A stretch of 14,008 bases of DNA from JBMYZL01 sp049610385 (GTDB lineage Bacteria; Bacteroidota; Bacteroidia; Flavobacteriales_D; Sanyastnellaceae): positions 1 through 14,008 of the forward strand of contig JBMYZL010000037.1 in assembly GCA_049610385.1 (NCBI GenBank), read 5' to 3'. Below the pieces are notes generated by a model. That model was not told where the DNA came from. It searched no databases and worked only from the letters and a program-made list of their open reading frames with translations. Below, one piece after another: positions 13,955 through 14,008 of the stretch (its first letter is position 1; every line of letters starts with the position of its first letter). The position numbers were made by a program, and so were the translations under genes.

Positions 13955-14008
13955 ATGTCCACAACAAACAACGCCATTCGCGGCGGTGAATTCCTGATTC
14001 GGGAAACC
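13955..14008 (+). CDS. Acyl-CoA dehydrogenase, N-terminal fragment (cut by window edge)
   Basis: Eighteen codons are present, reading MSTTNNAIRGGEFLIRET. The motif RGGEFLIRET after a short polar lead is the start I associate with the large Bacteroidota acyl-CoA dehydrogenases encoded after fadN and fadA, as fadE is in Bacillus. It would supply the FAD-dependent first step, acyl-CoA to trans-2-enoyl-CoA. The call rests on this short peptide and on position, 18 nt after the thiolase stop in the same direction. Confidence 0.7.
   Translation, partial: MSTTNNAIRGGEFLIRET

Overview
The window is a piece of a Bacteroidota chromosome, most likely from the Flavobacteriales. Four things point there. 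The 16S rRNA 5' end has the Bacteroidota-type start. Near-perfect Bacteroidota promoters (TTG, about 19-23 nt, TAnnTTTG) occur at several places, with no Shine-Dalgarno sequence at the overlapping or closely spaced starts I examined. One secreted protein ends in a type IX secretion (T9SS) sorting domain. The gene families match (SUI1-type initiation factor, YtcJ-type lipoprotein amidohydrolase, MarR-fadN-fadA cluster). The lineage is inferred from sequence features, not from a database search.

Layout. Positions 1-51 are the 5' end of a 16S rRNA gene reading leftwards out of the window. Positions 52-615 contain no protein gene. They hold the rRNA leader and three tandem promoter candidates, each followed by a GTTCTTTGA box that resembles an antitermination boxA. 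Positions 616-3742 (minus strand) form a tight operon of a YdfG-like short-chain dehydrogenase, a secreted/lipoprotein amidohydrolase and a SCO1-type thioredoxin-fold protein, with ATGA stop/start overlaps at both junctions. A divergent plus-strand gene (3798-4700) encodes an OB-fold protein exported by T9SS. It ends at a strong bidirectional terminator facing the minus-strand group SUI1 factor -> RlmL-like rRNA methyltransferase (4809-6346), which lies downstream of sucC (6410-7621).

From 7746 everything is on the plus strand: a secreted cysteine-rich protein with MopE-like and dockerin-like calcium motifs, a cation-dependent O-methyltransferase with its own promoter, and a LolD/MacB-type ABC ATPase. 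These are followed by a fatty-acid beta-oxidation operon: MarR regulator, FadN-type hydroxyacyl-CoA dehydrogenase/enoyl-CoA hydratase, FadA thiolase, and the first 18 codons of an acyl-CoA dehydrogenase running off the right edge. Those genes would supply the dehydrogenation, hydration, second oxidation and thiolysis steps of one beta-oxidation turn, probably under control of the MarR protein through a perfect 12-bp palindrome in front of it. The acetyl-CoA made would enter the TCA cycle, where SucC acts.

Most of the window is ordinary housekeeping or central metabolism. The most unusual parts are the triplicated promoter/boxA arrangement before the rRNA operon, the cysteine-rich secreted protein, and the apparently leaderless, palindrome-flanked marR promoter. 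I found no CRISPR array, insertion sequence, tRNA, or clear defence or mobile system.
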